Both the position numbers and the translations under genes were made by a program. The notes beneath the pieces are model-generated. The model searched no databases and was not told where the DNA came from. It saw only the letters and a list, made by a program, of their open reading frames with translations. A stretch of 59,816 bases of DNA from Acidobacteriota bacterium (lineage in GTDB: Bacteria > Acidobacteriota > Vicinamibacteria > Vicinamibacterales > UBA2999): the NCBI GenBank assembly GCA_947465645.1, contig CANIBQ010000022.1, positions 1 to 59,816 on the forward strand, written 5' to 3'. How positions within the stretch are numbered: the stretch's first letter is position 1; each line of letters starts with the position of its first letter. Shown one piece after another: positions 34,887 through 42,821 of the stretch.

Positions 34887-35909
34887 ATGAGCTTCGCACG
34901 GTCGCTGATAGTCATCGCCCTGATGAGTCTGGCCGCCTGTTCACGTGAATCCCCGCCGTCCGCGGGCCAGCTCTTTGTCACCAACGAGCGCTCAGGGGAC
35001 CTGAGCGTCGTCGACCTCGCGACCGAGCGCGTCGTTGCCACGGTGCCGCTCGGAAAGCGGCCGCGTGGAATCCGGGTCAGTCCCGACGGCTCGCTGCTGT
35101 ACGTGGCGCTGAGCGGATCGCCGATCGCTCCGCCTGGTATCGACGAACGCACGCTGCCGCCGGCCGACAAGCGAGCCGACGGTATCGGCATCGTCGACGT
35201 CAAGACGCGAACACTGCTGCGGATTCTGCCTGGCGGATCCGACCCCGAGCAGCTCGCGGTGAGCGCCGACGGTGCGTGGCTCTTCGTCGCGAACGAAGAC
35301 GTCGGCCAGGCGAGTGTCGTCGACGCGTCAGACGGGAAGGCCTTGTACACGATCGACGTGGGCGGCGAGCCCGAGGGCGTCAATCTCAGGCCTGACGGCA
35401 AGGTGGTCTACGTGACATCGGAAGAAGACGGAGAGGTCTTCGTGATCGACGCGGTCGCGCCGAAGCTGATCGCCAGGTTCGCGGTGGGGCCGAGGCCGCG
35501 TTCCACGGCCTTTCTGCCGGACAGCTCGCGGGCCTACGTCACGTCCGAGAACGGCGGATCCATCGCCGTGGTCGATGCGATGACGCATCGCGTGCTCTCC
35601 ACCATCCCGCTGGCCGGCGAGCTGATTCGACCGATGGAGGCCGTCGCATCGGGCGACGGCAAGTTCGTGTTCGTCTCTACGGGACGAGGCAAGCGCCTGG
35701 TCGTCATCGATACCGCGACGAACCAGCCGACGGCATCGATCGAAGTGGGCGACCGGCCGTGGGGACTGGCGGTGTCGCCCGACGGCACCCGTGCGTACAC
35801 CGCCAACGGGCCGTCGAATGACGTGTCGATCGTCGATGTCGCGACGCGCTCCGTCAAGGCGCGCATCAAGGTCGGCGAGGGGCCCTGGGGTGTGGCGCTG
35901 ATACGATGA
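34887..35909 (+). CDS. YVTN-type beta-propeller lipoprotein
   Basis: 340 residues; GGGAGGG precedes the ATG at 34887. Lipobox SLAACS near residue 18. Blades repeat as GDLSVVDLATERVVATVPLG, GIGIVDVKTRTLLRILPGG, GEVFVIDAVAPKLIARFAVG, GSIAVVDAMTHRVLSTIPLA, KRLVVIDTATNQPTASIEVG, NDVSIVDVATRSVKARIKVG. Such propellers often serve as partners in periplasmic electron or metal transfer. No CxxCH is present. Confidence 0.82.
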   Translation: MSFARSLIVIALMSLAACSRESPPSAGQLFVTNERSGDLSVVDLATERVVATVPLGKRPRGIRVSPDGSLLYVALSGSPIAPPGIDERTLPPADKRADGIGIVDVKTRTLLRILPGGSDPEQLAVSADGAWLFVANEDVGQASVVDASDGKALYTIDVGGEPEGVNLRPDGKVVYVTSEEDGEVFVIDAVAPKLIARFAVGPRPRSTAFLPDSSRAYVTSENGGSIAVVDAMTHRVLSTIPLAGELIRPMEAVASGDGKFVFVSTGRGKRLVVIDTATNQPTASIEVGDRPWGLAVSPDGTRAYTANGPSNDVSIVDVATRSVKARIKVGEGPWGVALIR

Positions 35910-35920
35910 GGCTCTTATCC

Positions 35921-35948
35921 CTGACGATTGTCTGACGGTGGCCTGACG
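35921..35948 (+). promoter_or_regulatory. Candidate regulator site: three CTGACG repeats at 11-bp spacing
   Basis: CTGACG occurs at 35921, 35932 and 35943, exactly 11 bp apart, in the 124-base gap before the membrane protein at 36034. This geometry matches tandem binding by PhoB/OmpR-type response regulators (Pho-box-like). The downstream AAAATCGTGTAAGATT could contain a -10. Confidence 0.5.
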
Positions 35949-36033
35949 TGCAAATCGTCGAAAATCGTGTAAGATTCCGCGTCGGCTAACGGCCGAGCCG
36001 CATCTCAGGCGGGATGTGCGTTCAGGACATCAC

Positions 36034-36972
36034 ATGATTTCAAATCTCACACCGACACATATCCACCTGCTGCTGAATCATTTCCCGACCATCGGCTTTG
36101 CCATCGGTATCGGACTGTTCATCGGCGCCCTCGTCAGCAAGAGCGACGACGTGAAAAAAGCCGCCCTGACGGTGTTCGTCGCCGTCGCGCTCTTGACGCT
36201 CCCCGCGTACCTCTCCGGCAACGCGGCGAAGGAGGCGATTCAGAACACTCCCGGCGTCTCGGTCACCTTGATCGATACCCACGAAGGCGCCGCCCTGCTG
36301 TCCTTCATCTTCATGCAGATCACGGGCGCCGTGGCATGGCTCGCGCTGTGGCAGTTCCATCGCGCGTCCCGTATGTCGCCTCGGACGCTGGGGACGGTGC
36401 TCCTGCTGTCAGCGCTCACGATGGGGCTTGTCGCCAGGGCCGCGAACATCGGCGGCGAAATCCGCCACCCCGAGATCGCCCTGGAGATCGAGTCCACGAC
36501 GATCGAAGGGCCGATTGCCCGCGACATTGCGGCGTGGGTGAAGGAGGTGCCGTGGGTGTGGCCGGCGGCCGAGACGCTTCACTTCATCGGGTTGTCGCTC
36601 CTCATCGGCTCCGTGCTCCTCATCGATCTCCGCATGCTGGGCTTCATGAAGCAGGTCTCGGTCGCGGCGATCGACCGCCTCCTGCCGTGGGGCGTCCTGG
36701 GCTTTGGCTTGAACGTCGTGACCGGCATGATGTTCTTTATCGCAGCGCCGGAGCAATATACCCAGAATTCGGCCTTCAACTGGAAGGTGGGGCTGCTGCT
36801 GTTGGCTGTCTTCAACGGCCTCTACTTCACCGTGTACGACAAGGCATGGGCGCTGGCCCCCGGGGCCGACGCCTCGTTCCTGTCCAAGGCGATGGCGGTC
36901 TCGGCCCTGCTCCTGTGGGTGGGCGTCATGTACTACGGCAGCATGCTGCCGTTCATCGGCAATGCCTTCTGA
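36034..36972 (+). CDS. Fusion of a DUF2231-like heme-type membrane domain with a DUF6644-like domain (family member C)
   Basis: 312 residues from the ATG at 36034 (AGGA 8 bases upstream). The N-terminal half reads THIHLLLNHFPTIGFAIG, AYLSGNAAKEAI, HEGAALLSFIF, a four-helix cytochrome b-like pattern with paired histidines as in DUF2231 proteins. The C-terminal half (from about 175) reads PAAETLHFIGLSLLIGSVLL, DLRMLGFMKQ, LNVVTGMMFF, NSAFNWKVG and matches members A, B and D. The fusion links the small family to a likely heme protein. Confidence 0.78.
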   Translation: MISNLTPTHIHLLLNHFPTIGFAIGIGLFIGALVSKSDDVKKAALTVFVAVALLTLPAYLSGNAAKEAIQNTPGVSVTLIDTHEGAALLSFIFMQITGAVAWLALWQFHRASRMSPRTLGTVLLLSALTMGLVARAANIGGEIRHPEIALEIESTTIEGPIARDIAAWVKEVPWVWPAAETLHFIGLSLLIGSVLLIDLRMLGFMKQVSVAAIDRLLPWGVLGFGLNVVTGMMFFIAAPEQYTQNSAFNWKVGLLLLAVFNGLYFTVYDKAWALAPGADASFLSKAMAVSALLLWVGVMYYGSMLPFIGNAF

Positions 36973-37002
36973 CGCAGTCCAACGTTTCTTTCAGGGTGCC
37001 GG

Positions 37003-37104
37003 ATGGTTGTGAATATTTCTCTCGCTGTGCTCGCCGTCACCATCGTGGTTGGCGTACTCGGATATCTGATCGACCGGTCCGTGCGTAAGCACGACCACCC
37101 GTAG
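37003..37104 (+). CDS. 33-residue single-helix membrane peptide
   Basis: MVVNISLAVLAVTIVVGVLG, then YLIDRSVRKHDHP: one hydrophobic helix followed by a basic, His-containing tail. AGGG stands about 9 bases upstream. It sits in the 186-base gap between members C and D of the small membrane family, on the same strand. It has the look of a small cytochrome-oxidase-type or complex-stabilising peptide. Existence is inferred from the ribosome binding site, position and composition only. Confidence 0.5.
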   Translation: MVVNISLAVLAVTIVVGVLGYLIDRSVRKHDHP

Positions 37105-37158
37105 AACGGATCGCGGACACGACGTGTCCGCCATCAATCACAAAGGTGACGCGCACAC

Positions 37159-37641
37159 ATGGAAAGTCTTTTTAGCTGGCTCGAGGCCCTGCCGATCTCC
37201 ACGTTCATCCGTGAGTCGAACACGCTCTGGGCGTTTCCGATGTTCCTGTTCGCGCATACGCTCGGGATGTCGATCGTGGCCGGCGGAAGCTCCCTGATCG
37301 ATCTCGCGCTCCTCGGGTTCTGGCCGCGGGCGCTGCCCGTCAAGCCGCTGGAGAGGCTGTATCCCGTGATGTGGTTCGGCTTCTGGATCAATCTCGTCAC
37401 CGGGTCGGCGCTGCTCATCGCGGATGCCAGCACGCGCCTGATGAACCCCGACTTCTACGTCAAGATGGTCTGCGTCATCGTCGGCGTCTGGGTGCTCTAC
37501 GTGATGCGCACGCGCGTCTTCGGGCATCCCGACCTCGACGTCGCGCCCGTGCCTCGCAACGCGAAAGTGCTCGCGGGTGTGTCGCTGGCGTGCTGGTTCG
37601 GGGCGATTCTGACGGGACGCCTGATCGCCTACACGTCCTAG
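37159..37641 (+). CDS. Small four-helix membrane protein, DUF6644-like (family member D)
   Basis: 160 residues. FIRESNTLWAFPMFLFAHTL, GMSIVAGGSSLIDLALLG, ERLYPVMWFGFWINLVTG, MNPDFYVKMVC and FGAILTGRLIAYTS line up with member A at 33806 (WLRESLSLFALPGILAVHTV ... GRLLAYT). Last gene of the island; a repeat and the IS element follow. Confidence 0.75.
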   Translation: MESLFSWLEALPISTFIRESNTLWAFPMFLFAHTLGMSIVAGGSSLIDLALLGFWPRALPVKPLERLYPVMWFGFWINLVTGSALLIADASTRLMNPDFYVKMVCVIVGVWVLYVMRTRVFGHPDLDVAPVPRNAKVLAGVSLACWFGAILTGRLIAYTS

Positions 37642-37654
37642 AGCAGTTTCTATT

Positions 37655-37740
37655 CGTACGTAGTGTCCGGCTTTAGCCGGACCTTGTGGCTTTAGCCGGA
37701 CCTTGTGGGCGTCGGCTTTTCACGACGGTCCGGCTAAAGC
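37655..37740 (+). repeat. REP-like palindrome cluster interrupted by the IS element
   Basis: TACGTAGTGTCCGGCTTTAG followed by CCGGACC, then another TTTAGCCGGACC, then the inverted GGTCCGGCTAAAGC at 37727-37740. The last palindrome is split by the IS1595-type element; its other half (CGGACACTACG) continues at 39963. Confidence 0.85.
37733..37740 (+). other. Left target-site duplication GCTAAAGC
   Basis: Identical to 39955-39962 on the other side of the element; removing the element and one copy restores GGTCCGGCTAAAGCCGGACA, an intact palindrome. Confidence 0.93.
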
Positions 37741-37791
37741 GGCAACAATATACTTGCCGCATCAATAAGCCGGGCGAAATCCCGCTGGGTG

Positions 37792-38733
37792 CTACGTGCT
37801 CCGGCGCTTGCTTCGCTGCGGGATGGCGCTGTGAATAGCCACGGTGCCGTCCTTCCCATCCACCACGATTGCCAGGGGGGCGTCTGGGCCTTTGAACTCT
37901 CGCTCTTTGACCATCTCGGTAGGGATGCCATGCGTCTCAATTCGGAGATGGTCCGGCAGCGGGTCAAAGCGTGTCTTGACGGCGGGCAGGACGATTTCAC
38001 CGATGAACTCACGAATGTGCTGCAAGGTAGCGATTACTTCGTGGTCAACCGCCGGGGGATCTTGGAACGCTACCTGGCAGGTCAACTTGCCGTGCACTGC
38101 TGTTTCCTTCGGATTGAACCCGGGAGGCAGCCGCGCCGCTACGTCGCCGTGGTGAAGCATCTTGTCGGACTTGACGGTCTGGACGCGTCCGTTGCTACCG
38201 ACGTAAATCCACTGGTAATGGAGACTGAACGCGCTGAGCGCGAGCGATCTGTGCTTGTCGAGGTTCGACAGTTTGGCGAGGTGCCAGAGGGGATGGGCCT
38301 CAGGCTTACCCTTCCGCACTTGGTGCGGTTGCATCGCGTCGATGAGGCGGTAGCCGAAAAGGGAAATCGCGCACAGCCGTCGATTAGCGATGGCTTCATT
38401 GTCGAAATCCCGAACGGTCGTGCAGATCGGGAACTGAACTCGGGTCGGATGAGGAGTGCATCCGTTGCGTTTGATGAGTTCGTGGGCGATGTAGTCGAGG
38501 GCGGATCGCATGTTTGCGATGACGTCACCGACAGCCGTGGCGAACGCCAATGGTGGCTGTCTAGTGACCCTGAATATCATCACGGCGCGGTTGTCAGGAT
38601 CGCGCTTTGCGACCAGTTCGTATGGAGTGCTGTCGACGTACTCGGAGATCTCGTGGAACAGGGCGATGAGGTGCTTGTCCGCTCGCCTGAGCTTCTCGAT
38701 CACGCCAGCGAGGGGATGATGCCCAGTGGTCAC
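37792..38733 (-). CDS. IS passenger gene, hypothetical protein
   Basis: 313 residues from a GTG at 38733. It contains FATAVGDVIANMRSALDYIA followed by HELIK, a pattern I know from uncharacterised proteins with a GDxxxNLRSALDxxAxEL helix, and HPLWHLAKLSNLDKHRSL. No signal peptide or catalytic motif is evident. The plus strand also has a long open frame here, but this minus-strand protein has the recognisable helix. It is the last gene inside the element, downstream of the transposase. Confidence 0.65.
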   Translation of the reverse strand: MTTGHHPLAGVIEKLRRADKHLIALFHEISEYVDSTPYELVAKRDPDNRAVMIFRVTRQPPLAFATAVGDVIANMRSALDYIAHELIKRNGCTPHPTRVQFPICTTVRDFDNEAIANRRLCAISLFGYRLIDAMQPHQVRKGKPEAHPLWHLAKLSNLDKHRSLALSAFSLHYQWIYVGSNGRVQTVKSDKMLHHGDVAARLPPGFNPKETAVHGKLTCQVAFQDPPAVDHEVIATLQHIREFIGEIVLPAVKTRFDPLPDHLRIETHGIPTEMVKEREFKGPDAPLAIVVDGKDGTVAIHSAIPQRSKRRST

Positions 38734-38739
38734 TAGGCG

Positions 38740-38880
38740 TTACGCCTTCTTACGGCGACTCTTGCGTGCCAGCCATTTTTTTTCGAGTTTGGCGACTTCA
38801 GCCTTGTCCACAGATACGACACGCTTCGTGAGGTTCGTTAGGCGCTCCATTGGCGTATCGCCCTTGATGTTGATTTTCAT
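38740..38880 (-). CDS. Small IS1595-associated ORF, 46 residues
   Basis: MKINIKGDTPMERLTNLTKR, then VVSVDKAEVAKLEKKWLARK and SRRKKA. It is highly basic and lies between transposase and passenger gene on the same strand. Small proteins with the MKI.I.GDTP..R.TNL opening are frequently found just downstream of IS1595-type transposases; their role is not known. No strong ribosome binding site, so translation may be coupled. Confidence 0.65.
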   Translation of the reverse strand: MKINIKGDTPMERLTNLTKRVVSVDKAEVAKLEKKWLARKSRRKKA

Positions 38881-38943
38881 CGGCGCTTCTTTCTGCCGCG
38901 TAGTTGTCGCGGCTTTACGTGCTGCTGTTCGTGCTGCGGCTCG

Positions 38944-39906
38944 TCACGCACTTTGCGGCTCCGCTTTGCCGGTGAGGACGTCGTACGTCAGGCGCTTGCC
39001 GAATACCTTCGCGCACGCGGAAAGAAACCGACCAGCGTCGGTGCCCTTGCGCGAATTGAACCTGTACGCCTGCTCATCGAGGTAACGGAACAGATGGAAC
39101 GGTTCAACCGATACGTAGGTGCCCTTGAGGGCGCGCTTCAGCAGGGACCAAAAGTTCTCAAGGCCGTTCGTGTGGACCGCGCCATCGACGTACGTCTCGG
39201 CGTGGTCGATGACGTGGTGGACATACCCGCGAGCCTCCATCCGGTCATACGAGCGGAGCGCATCGGTGTAGAGAGTCGCGCCAGCTTCAACGTTCGCGGT
39301 GACGACGTCCTCAAGTTGGTGCTTCTTGCGGTTCAACAGGACGTGCGTGCGGACCTTCGAGCCTTCGCCGTGACGCTGCAAGAGGCCCATTACGGCGACC
39401 TTGCCGAGCATCGACTTCGACTGCGAGATACCGATCTTGCGACGCTTGGCGGCGTGCATGTTGCGCGCCTTGCCACCAATGAACGTTTCGTCCGCTTCGA
39501 TCTCGCCCGTCCATCGGTCGAAGGAACCGGCATGGATGGCCAGTCGGAGCCTGTGCATCATGAACCACGCCGACTTCTGCGTGACGCCGATGTCCTTGGC
39601 GATCTCGTAGGACGACACGCCGTTCTTGCAGTTCACCAGCAGCCACATAGCCGGGAGCCACTTCGAGAGCGGGATCGGGGAGTCCTCGAAGATCGAACCG
39701 ACTTTGACGGAGAACTGCTTGCGGCAGTCCTTGCACTGCCAGATGCGCCGGGAAGCGACGTAGGGGCAGTTCTTCCCATCGCAGTGAGGACAGGTGACGC
39801 CGTCCGGCCAGCGGAGGTTAGCGACGAACATCGTCGCCACGTCTACGTCCGCGAAGTAGTTGATTGCGCCGAGCAGCGTTTCGGGGGTCGTGTCCTTGGC
39901 AGCCAT
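38944..39906 (-). CDS. IS1595-family transposase (ISXO2-like)
   Basis: 320 residues. A zinc ribbon with Cys39, Cys42, Cys58 and Cys61 is followed by a helix-turn-helix-like region (VSSYEIAKDIGVTQKSAWFM). The catalytic core has Asp139 (EIEADETFIGG), Asp215 (LYTDALRSY), then HTNGLENFWSLLKR with Asn247/Glu250 and Lys257, the DD(N/E)K set of this family. The frame is intact and the element ends are intact, so it is probably active. The plus strand is also open across it but shows no protein-like pattern. Confidence 0.95.
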   Translation of the reverse strand: MAAKDTTPETLLGAINYFADVDVATMFVANLRWPDGVTCPHCDGKNCPYVASRRIWQCKDCRKQFSVKVGSIFEDSPIPLSKWLPAMWLLVNCKNGVSSYEIAKDIGVTQKSAWFMMHRLRLAIHAGSFDRWTGEIEADETFIGGKARNMHAAKRRKIGISQSKSMLGKVAVMGLLQRHGEGSKVRTHVLLNRKKHQLEDVVTANVEAGATLYTDALRSYDRMEARGYVHHVIDHAETYVDGAVHTNGLENFWSLLKRALKGTYVSVEPFHLFRYLDEQAYRFNSRKGTDAGRFLSACAKVFGKRLTYDVLTGKAEPQSA

Positions 39907-39954
39907 GAGTAGAGACTACCGAAAGGACCGTGATGTGTCAAGTATATTGTTACC

Positions 39955-39975
39955 GCTAAAGCCGGACACTACGCA
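39955..39975 (+). repeat. Right target duplication and remaining half of the REP-like palindrome
   Basis: GCTAAAGC (39955-39962) is the duplicated target, followed by CGGACACTACGCAC, the other half of the palindrome that begins at 37727. Confidence 0.88.
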
Positions 39976-40041
39976 CAAATGGAAAACGGTCTAGAGGGCG
40001 GTGCCCGGACCCCGCAGTGGGGCGAAAACGAGGGAAATCTA

Positions 40042-41118
40042 TTACACGCCGCCGCTGGTAGGGCGCGTGCCCTGAAAGGCGCGTTCTAGCAGCTCGCGGA
40101 CCGCCTCATACTCGAGCGGCCGCGGACTGTAGTACGGGTTCTCGGTCGCAAGCCGTGCGGCCCGATCGAGGCCGTCGCCGGGCATCCCGATGCTTTTCAG
40201 CGCGGTTGGCGCCCCGATCCGCTGGATGACATCGAAAAGCCCCCCCGCGGCATCGCCGACCCCGCCCAGTGCCGCCGCGATCCGGCGCATCGCGTCGGGT
40301 GCCGCCTGCCGGTTATACGCCGTCGCGTGCGGAAGGATCACGGCGTGCGTTTCCGCGTGCGGCAGGTTGAATGACCCGCCCAGCGTGTGACACAGCTTGT
40401 GGTGGATGCTCATGCCGACGGCGCCCAGCGCCGCGCCCCCAAGCCAGGCGCCGTACTGTGCGTCTGACCGGGCTTCGAGGTTGTCGGGCTGGGTGACCAC
40501 GATGGGCAGCGAGCGCGCCAGCGCGCGAATGCCTTCTTCCGCGATGAGAGACGTGATCGGGTTGGCGTCCTGCGCGTACAGCGCTTCGACGCAGTGCGCC
40601 ATGGCGTTGACGCCTGACGGCCCCGAGATGTGTGGCGGCAGCGACAGCGTGAGCGTGGCATCGTAGATCACCGTCTTCGGCAGCACCTTCCGGTCGCGTC
40701 CCGTCCTCTTGAGACCGCCTTCGGTGATGCCGTAGATCGGCGTCATCTCCGACCCGGCATAGGTGGTGGGCACCGCCACGAGCGGGAGGCCGGTCTCGAG
40801 CGCCATGGCTTTCGCGACGCCGATGGTCGAACCGCCGCCAATCGCGAGGTAACAGTCGGCGCCGAGCGTGCGGACGCGGTCCTTCGCGCGAGCCAGCAAC
40901 TCCACCGGCACGTGCTGCGCGGCGACTTCCGGATAGATCCCCGCGGAGAGATCGCCAAGGAGCGCCGCCGCATCTTCCGCGAACCGCTGTTCGGATGGAG
41001 TCGAGATGATGACGACGCGGCGCGCGCCAAGCCGGGTGACCTCGTCGCGCAGGGAGGCGAGCGTGCCGGGCCCGAAGATGACGCGCTGGGCGGGCTGGTC
41101 GAAAACGAAGGAGCGCAC
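40042..41118 (-). CDS. macA: Maleylacetate reductase (iron-containing alcohol dehydrogenase family)
   Basis: 358 residues from a GTG at 41118 directly after the preceding stop. It reduces maleylacetate to 3-oxoadipate with NAD(P)H. The N-terminal half (RVIFGPGTLASLRDEVTRLG, LAIGGGSTIGVAKAMALETG, VPTTYAGSEMTPIYGIT) is typical of MacA. The metal region has DANPITSLIAEEG, HHKLCHTLGGSFNLPHAETH with the conserved histidines. Hydroxyquinol 1,2-dioxygenase two genes upstream supplies the substrate. Confidence 0.92.
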   Translation of the reverse strand: MRSFVFDQPAQRVIFGPGTLASLRDEVTRLGARRVVIISTPSEQRFAEDAAALLGDLSAGIYPEVAAQHVPVELLARAKDRVRTLGADCYLAIGGGSTIGVAKAMALETGLPLVAVPTTYAGSEMTPIYGITEGGLKRTGRDRKVLPKTVIYDATLTLSLPPHISGPSGVNAMAHCVEALYAQDANPITSLIAEEGIRALARSLPIVVTQPDNLEARSDAQYGAWLGGAALGAVGMSIHHKLCHTLGGSFNLPHAETHAVILPHATAYNRQAAPDAMRRIAAALGGVGDAAGGLFDVIQRIGAPTALKSIGMPGDGLDRAARLATENPYYSPRPLEYEAVRELLERAFQGTRPTSGGV

Positions 41119-41916
41119 CTACTCGGACGCGCTCGTCTGGATGACGATTTCGCTCGCGTCCGGCGGCACCACGAGCTCGCGCACGCCGGCCGCCGCCTTC
41201 TGGTTCACCCCGGCGTAGGTCAGTTCAACGGTGGCCTTCTGGCCCGGCTTCACGTCGACGGTGCCCGTCAACTGACCGTATCGCTCGTGCCAGACGCTGA
41301 CGGTGCGCCTGCCGGGCGGGACGTTCGCGATCGTGAAGGCACCCGACGCGTCGGTCACGGCGTAGTACGGATGCGGCACGACGCCGATGTAGGCGTTCAT
41401 CCACGAGTGGACATCGCACTTCACGTGCACCATCACTTCTTCGTTCTTCAGCGTGGCCTTGTAGACCATGCCCGCCTTGGGCTGCGAGATGTTGAATTCC
41501 TGCCCCTTGGCCGACAGGCCGTGCACGTTGTGCATGAGAGCGTCGTTGTTGCGGATCGACACGGCCTGCCCCGCGCGGACGCCGATCACGCGCGGATGAT
41601 AGAGGCAGTTCTTCTGATCGAGCACGACGGCCTGGGCGCCGCCGGCGGCGGCTGGAAACGCGCCGGTCAGGTGGACGAGCGCATTCGCCAGCGAGCCATC
41701 CGCTCCTGCGACCACGATTTCCTGCAGCGGCCGCTTGCCCGGGTTCAGGCGGCCGCACAGCGGGTCTGCGCCCATCCTGATGATCGGGTTGGCCGGGGCC
41801 GGCCCCTTGATGCGTACGTGACCCACAATGGTGCCGGTTCCCTGTGCGCCGGCTGGAATCGTCCCGATGCCTGTGACGGCAACCAGGATCGCCGCGGCCA
41901 TTCGTGCTCGAGTCAT
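41119..41916 (-). CDS. Secreted plastocyanin-like/carboxypeptidase-regulatory protein
   Basis: 265 residues with a signal peptide (MTRARMAAAILVAVTGIGTI). A cupredoxin-like domain runs from about 75 to 175 with IRNNDALMHNVHGLS, VKCDVHSWMNAYI: the His ... Cys ... His ... Met order of a type 1 copper site. A C-terminal beta-sandwich follows (YAVTDASGAFTIANVPPGRR). The gene sits between two ring-cleavage enzymes, ends at the first base of macA territory, and its copper site suggests electron transfer or copper delivery rather than catalysis. Confidence 0.78.
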   Translation of the reverse strand: MTRARMAAAILVAVTGIGTIPAGAQGTGTIVGHVRIKGPAPANPIIRMGADPLCGRLNPGKRPLQEIVVAGADGSLANALVHLTGAFPAAAGGAQAVVLDQKNCLYHPRVIGVRAGQAVSIRNNDALMHNVHGLSAKGQEFNISQPKAGMVYKATLKNEEVMVHVKCDVHSWMNAYIGVVPHPYYAVTDASGAFTIANVPPGRRTVSVWHERYGQLTGTVDVKPGQKATVELTYAGVNQKAAAGVRELVVPPDASEIVIQTSASE

Positions 41917-41933
41917 GGTGCGTACAGTCTCCG

Positions 41934-42821
41934 CTAACGCCTCGAGGGTTTCAACACGAAGTCGAATTCGGCGGTCACGAACGGGGGCGTGATGTCGAAC
42001 TCGCCGGCCGCCGTGTCGCGCGTGAGGTGGTCCTGGAATTCGACAATCAGCGAGTCCTTCACGCCGAAGACCGCATCCGACTGCAGATACGGATCGATCG
42101 AATCGAAGAGGTGCGTGGTCACCGGCTCGAAGCCGTCGGCCGACACGACGAAATGGACGTGCGCGGGCCGCCACGGATGGCGGTTGGTCGCCCCGAGCAT
42201 CCGTCCGACCGGGCCGTCGGTGGGTATCTGGTAGTGCACCGGCCGGGTGGTTTTCACGACGTACCGTCCATCGCCTGCCGTACGAAACTTGCCGCGCATG
42301 TGGAGCTCGGCGGGATTCGGCAGTTGCGAGTCGTAAAAGCCCTCCGAGTTGGCCTGCCACACGTCCAGCAGCGCGCCCGCAATCGGACGACCCTGGGGAT
42401 CGAGGACGCGGCCGAACACCACGGCCGGCGTCCCGCCCGTGTCGTTCGGGGCGATGTTGGCGCCCATCGGCAGCTCCGGCGCGCCCTGACGGTGAAACGG
42501 CCCGAACACCGTGGATTCGGTGGCGCCGGCCGGCTTGCGGTGGCTGATCAGGTCCACGACCATCGACACGCCCAGCGTGTCGGAGAGCAGGATGAACTCC
42601 TGCCGGTTCTCATCGCATTTGTGCCCCGTCGCCGTCAGGAACGCGATTGCCTCGAACCATTCCTGCTCGGTGAGCTGCACGTCCTTGATGAATCCGTGAA
42701 GGTGACGCGTCAGGCTCGTCATGATCTCGCGCAGCCGGGGATCGGGCGTCGCTTCGAACCGCCGGATCGTCTCGGCGGTGATGTCGTCTTCAGTCGTCGT
42801 GGTCGGTGCTGTGGTTGTCAT
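41934..42821 (-). CDS. Hydroxyquinol 1,2-dioxygenase (intradiol, Fe(III))
   Basis: 295 residues. It opens hydroxyquinol between its two adjacent hydroxyls to give maleylacetate. The four iron ligands are in place: Tyr163 (EGFYDSQ), Tyr197 (RPVHYQIPTDGPVG), His221 and His223 (RPAHVHFVV). The N-terminal dimer helices (IRRFEATPDPRLREIMTSLT) and TESTVFGPFHRQGAPELP are those of hydroxyquinol/catechol dioxygenases. Preference for hydroxyquinol over catechol is inferred from the neighbouring macA. The ATG overlaps the thioesterase stop. Confidence 0.88.
   Translation of the reverse strand: MTTTAPTTTTEDDITAETIRRFEATPDPRLREIMTSLTRHLHGFIKDVQLTEQEWFEAIAFLTATGHKCDENRQEFILLSDTLGVSMVVDLISHRKPAGATESTVFGPFHRQGAPELPMGANIAPNDTGGTPAVVFGRVLDPQGRPIAGALLDVWQANSEGFYDSQLPNPAELHMRGKFRTAGDGRYVVKTTRPVHYQIPTDGPVGRMLGATNRHPWRPAHVHFVVSADGFEPVTTHLFDSIDPYLQSDAVFGVKDSLIVEFQDHLTRDTAAGEFDITPPFVTAEFDFVLKPSRR

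Larger units (their letters stand above)
37741..39954. mobile_element. IS1595-family insertion element, 2214 bp, complete
   Basis: The left end starts GGCAACAATATACTTG and the right end, reverse complemented, GGTAACAATATACTTG; the match continues for about 24 bases with three differences. Outside both ends lies the same 8-bp target duplication GCTAAAGC (37733-37740 and 39955-39962), the duplication length usual for this family. It carries the transposase, a 46-codon ORF and a 313-codon passenger gene, all on the minus strand. The exact ends and intact duplication point to a fairly recent insertion. Confidence 0.95.

Noticed and set aside
37789..38736. 315-codon open frame on the plus strand across the passenger gene
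   Set aside because: The minus-strand product has the recognisable NMRSALDYIA helix and the same direction as the transposase; the plus frame has no pattern.
38953..39912. 319-codon open frame on the plus strand across the transposase
   Set aside because: Mirror frame of a GC-rich gene; no family pattern, while the minus strand has the zinc ribbon and DDE residues.
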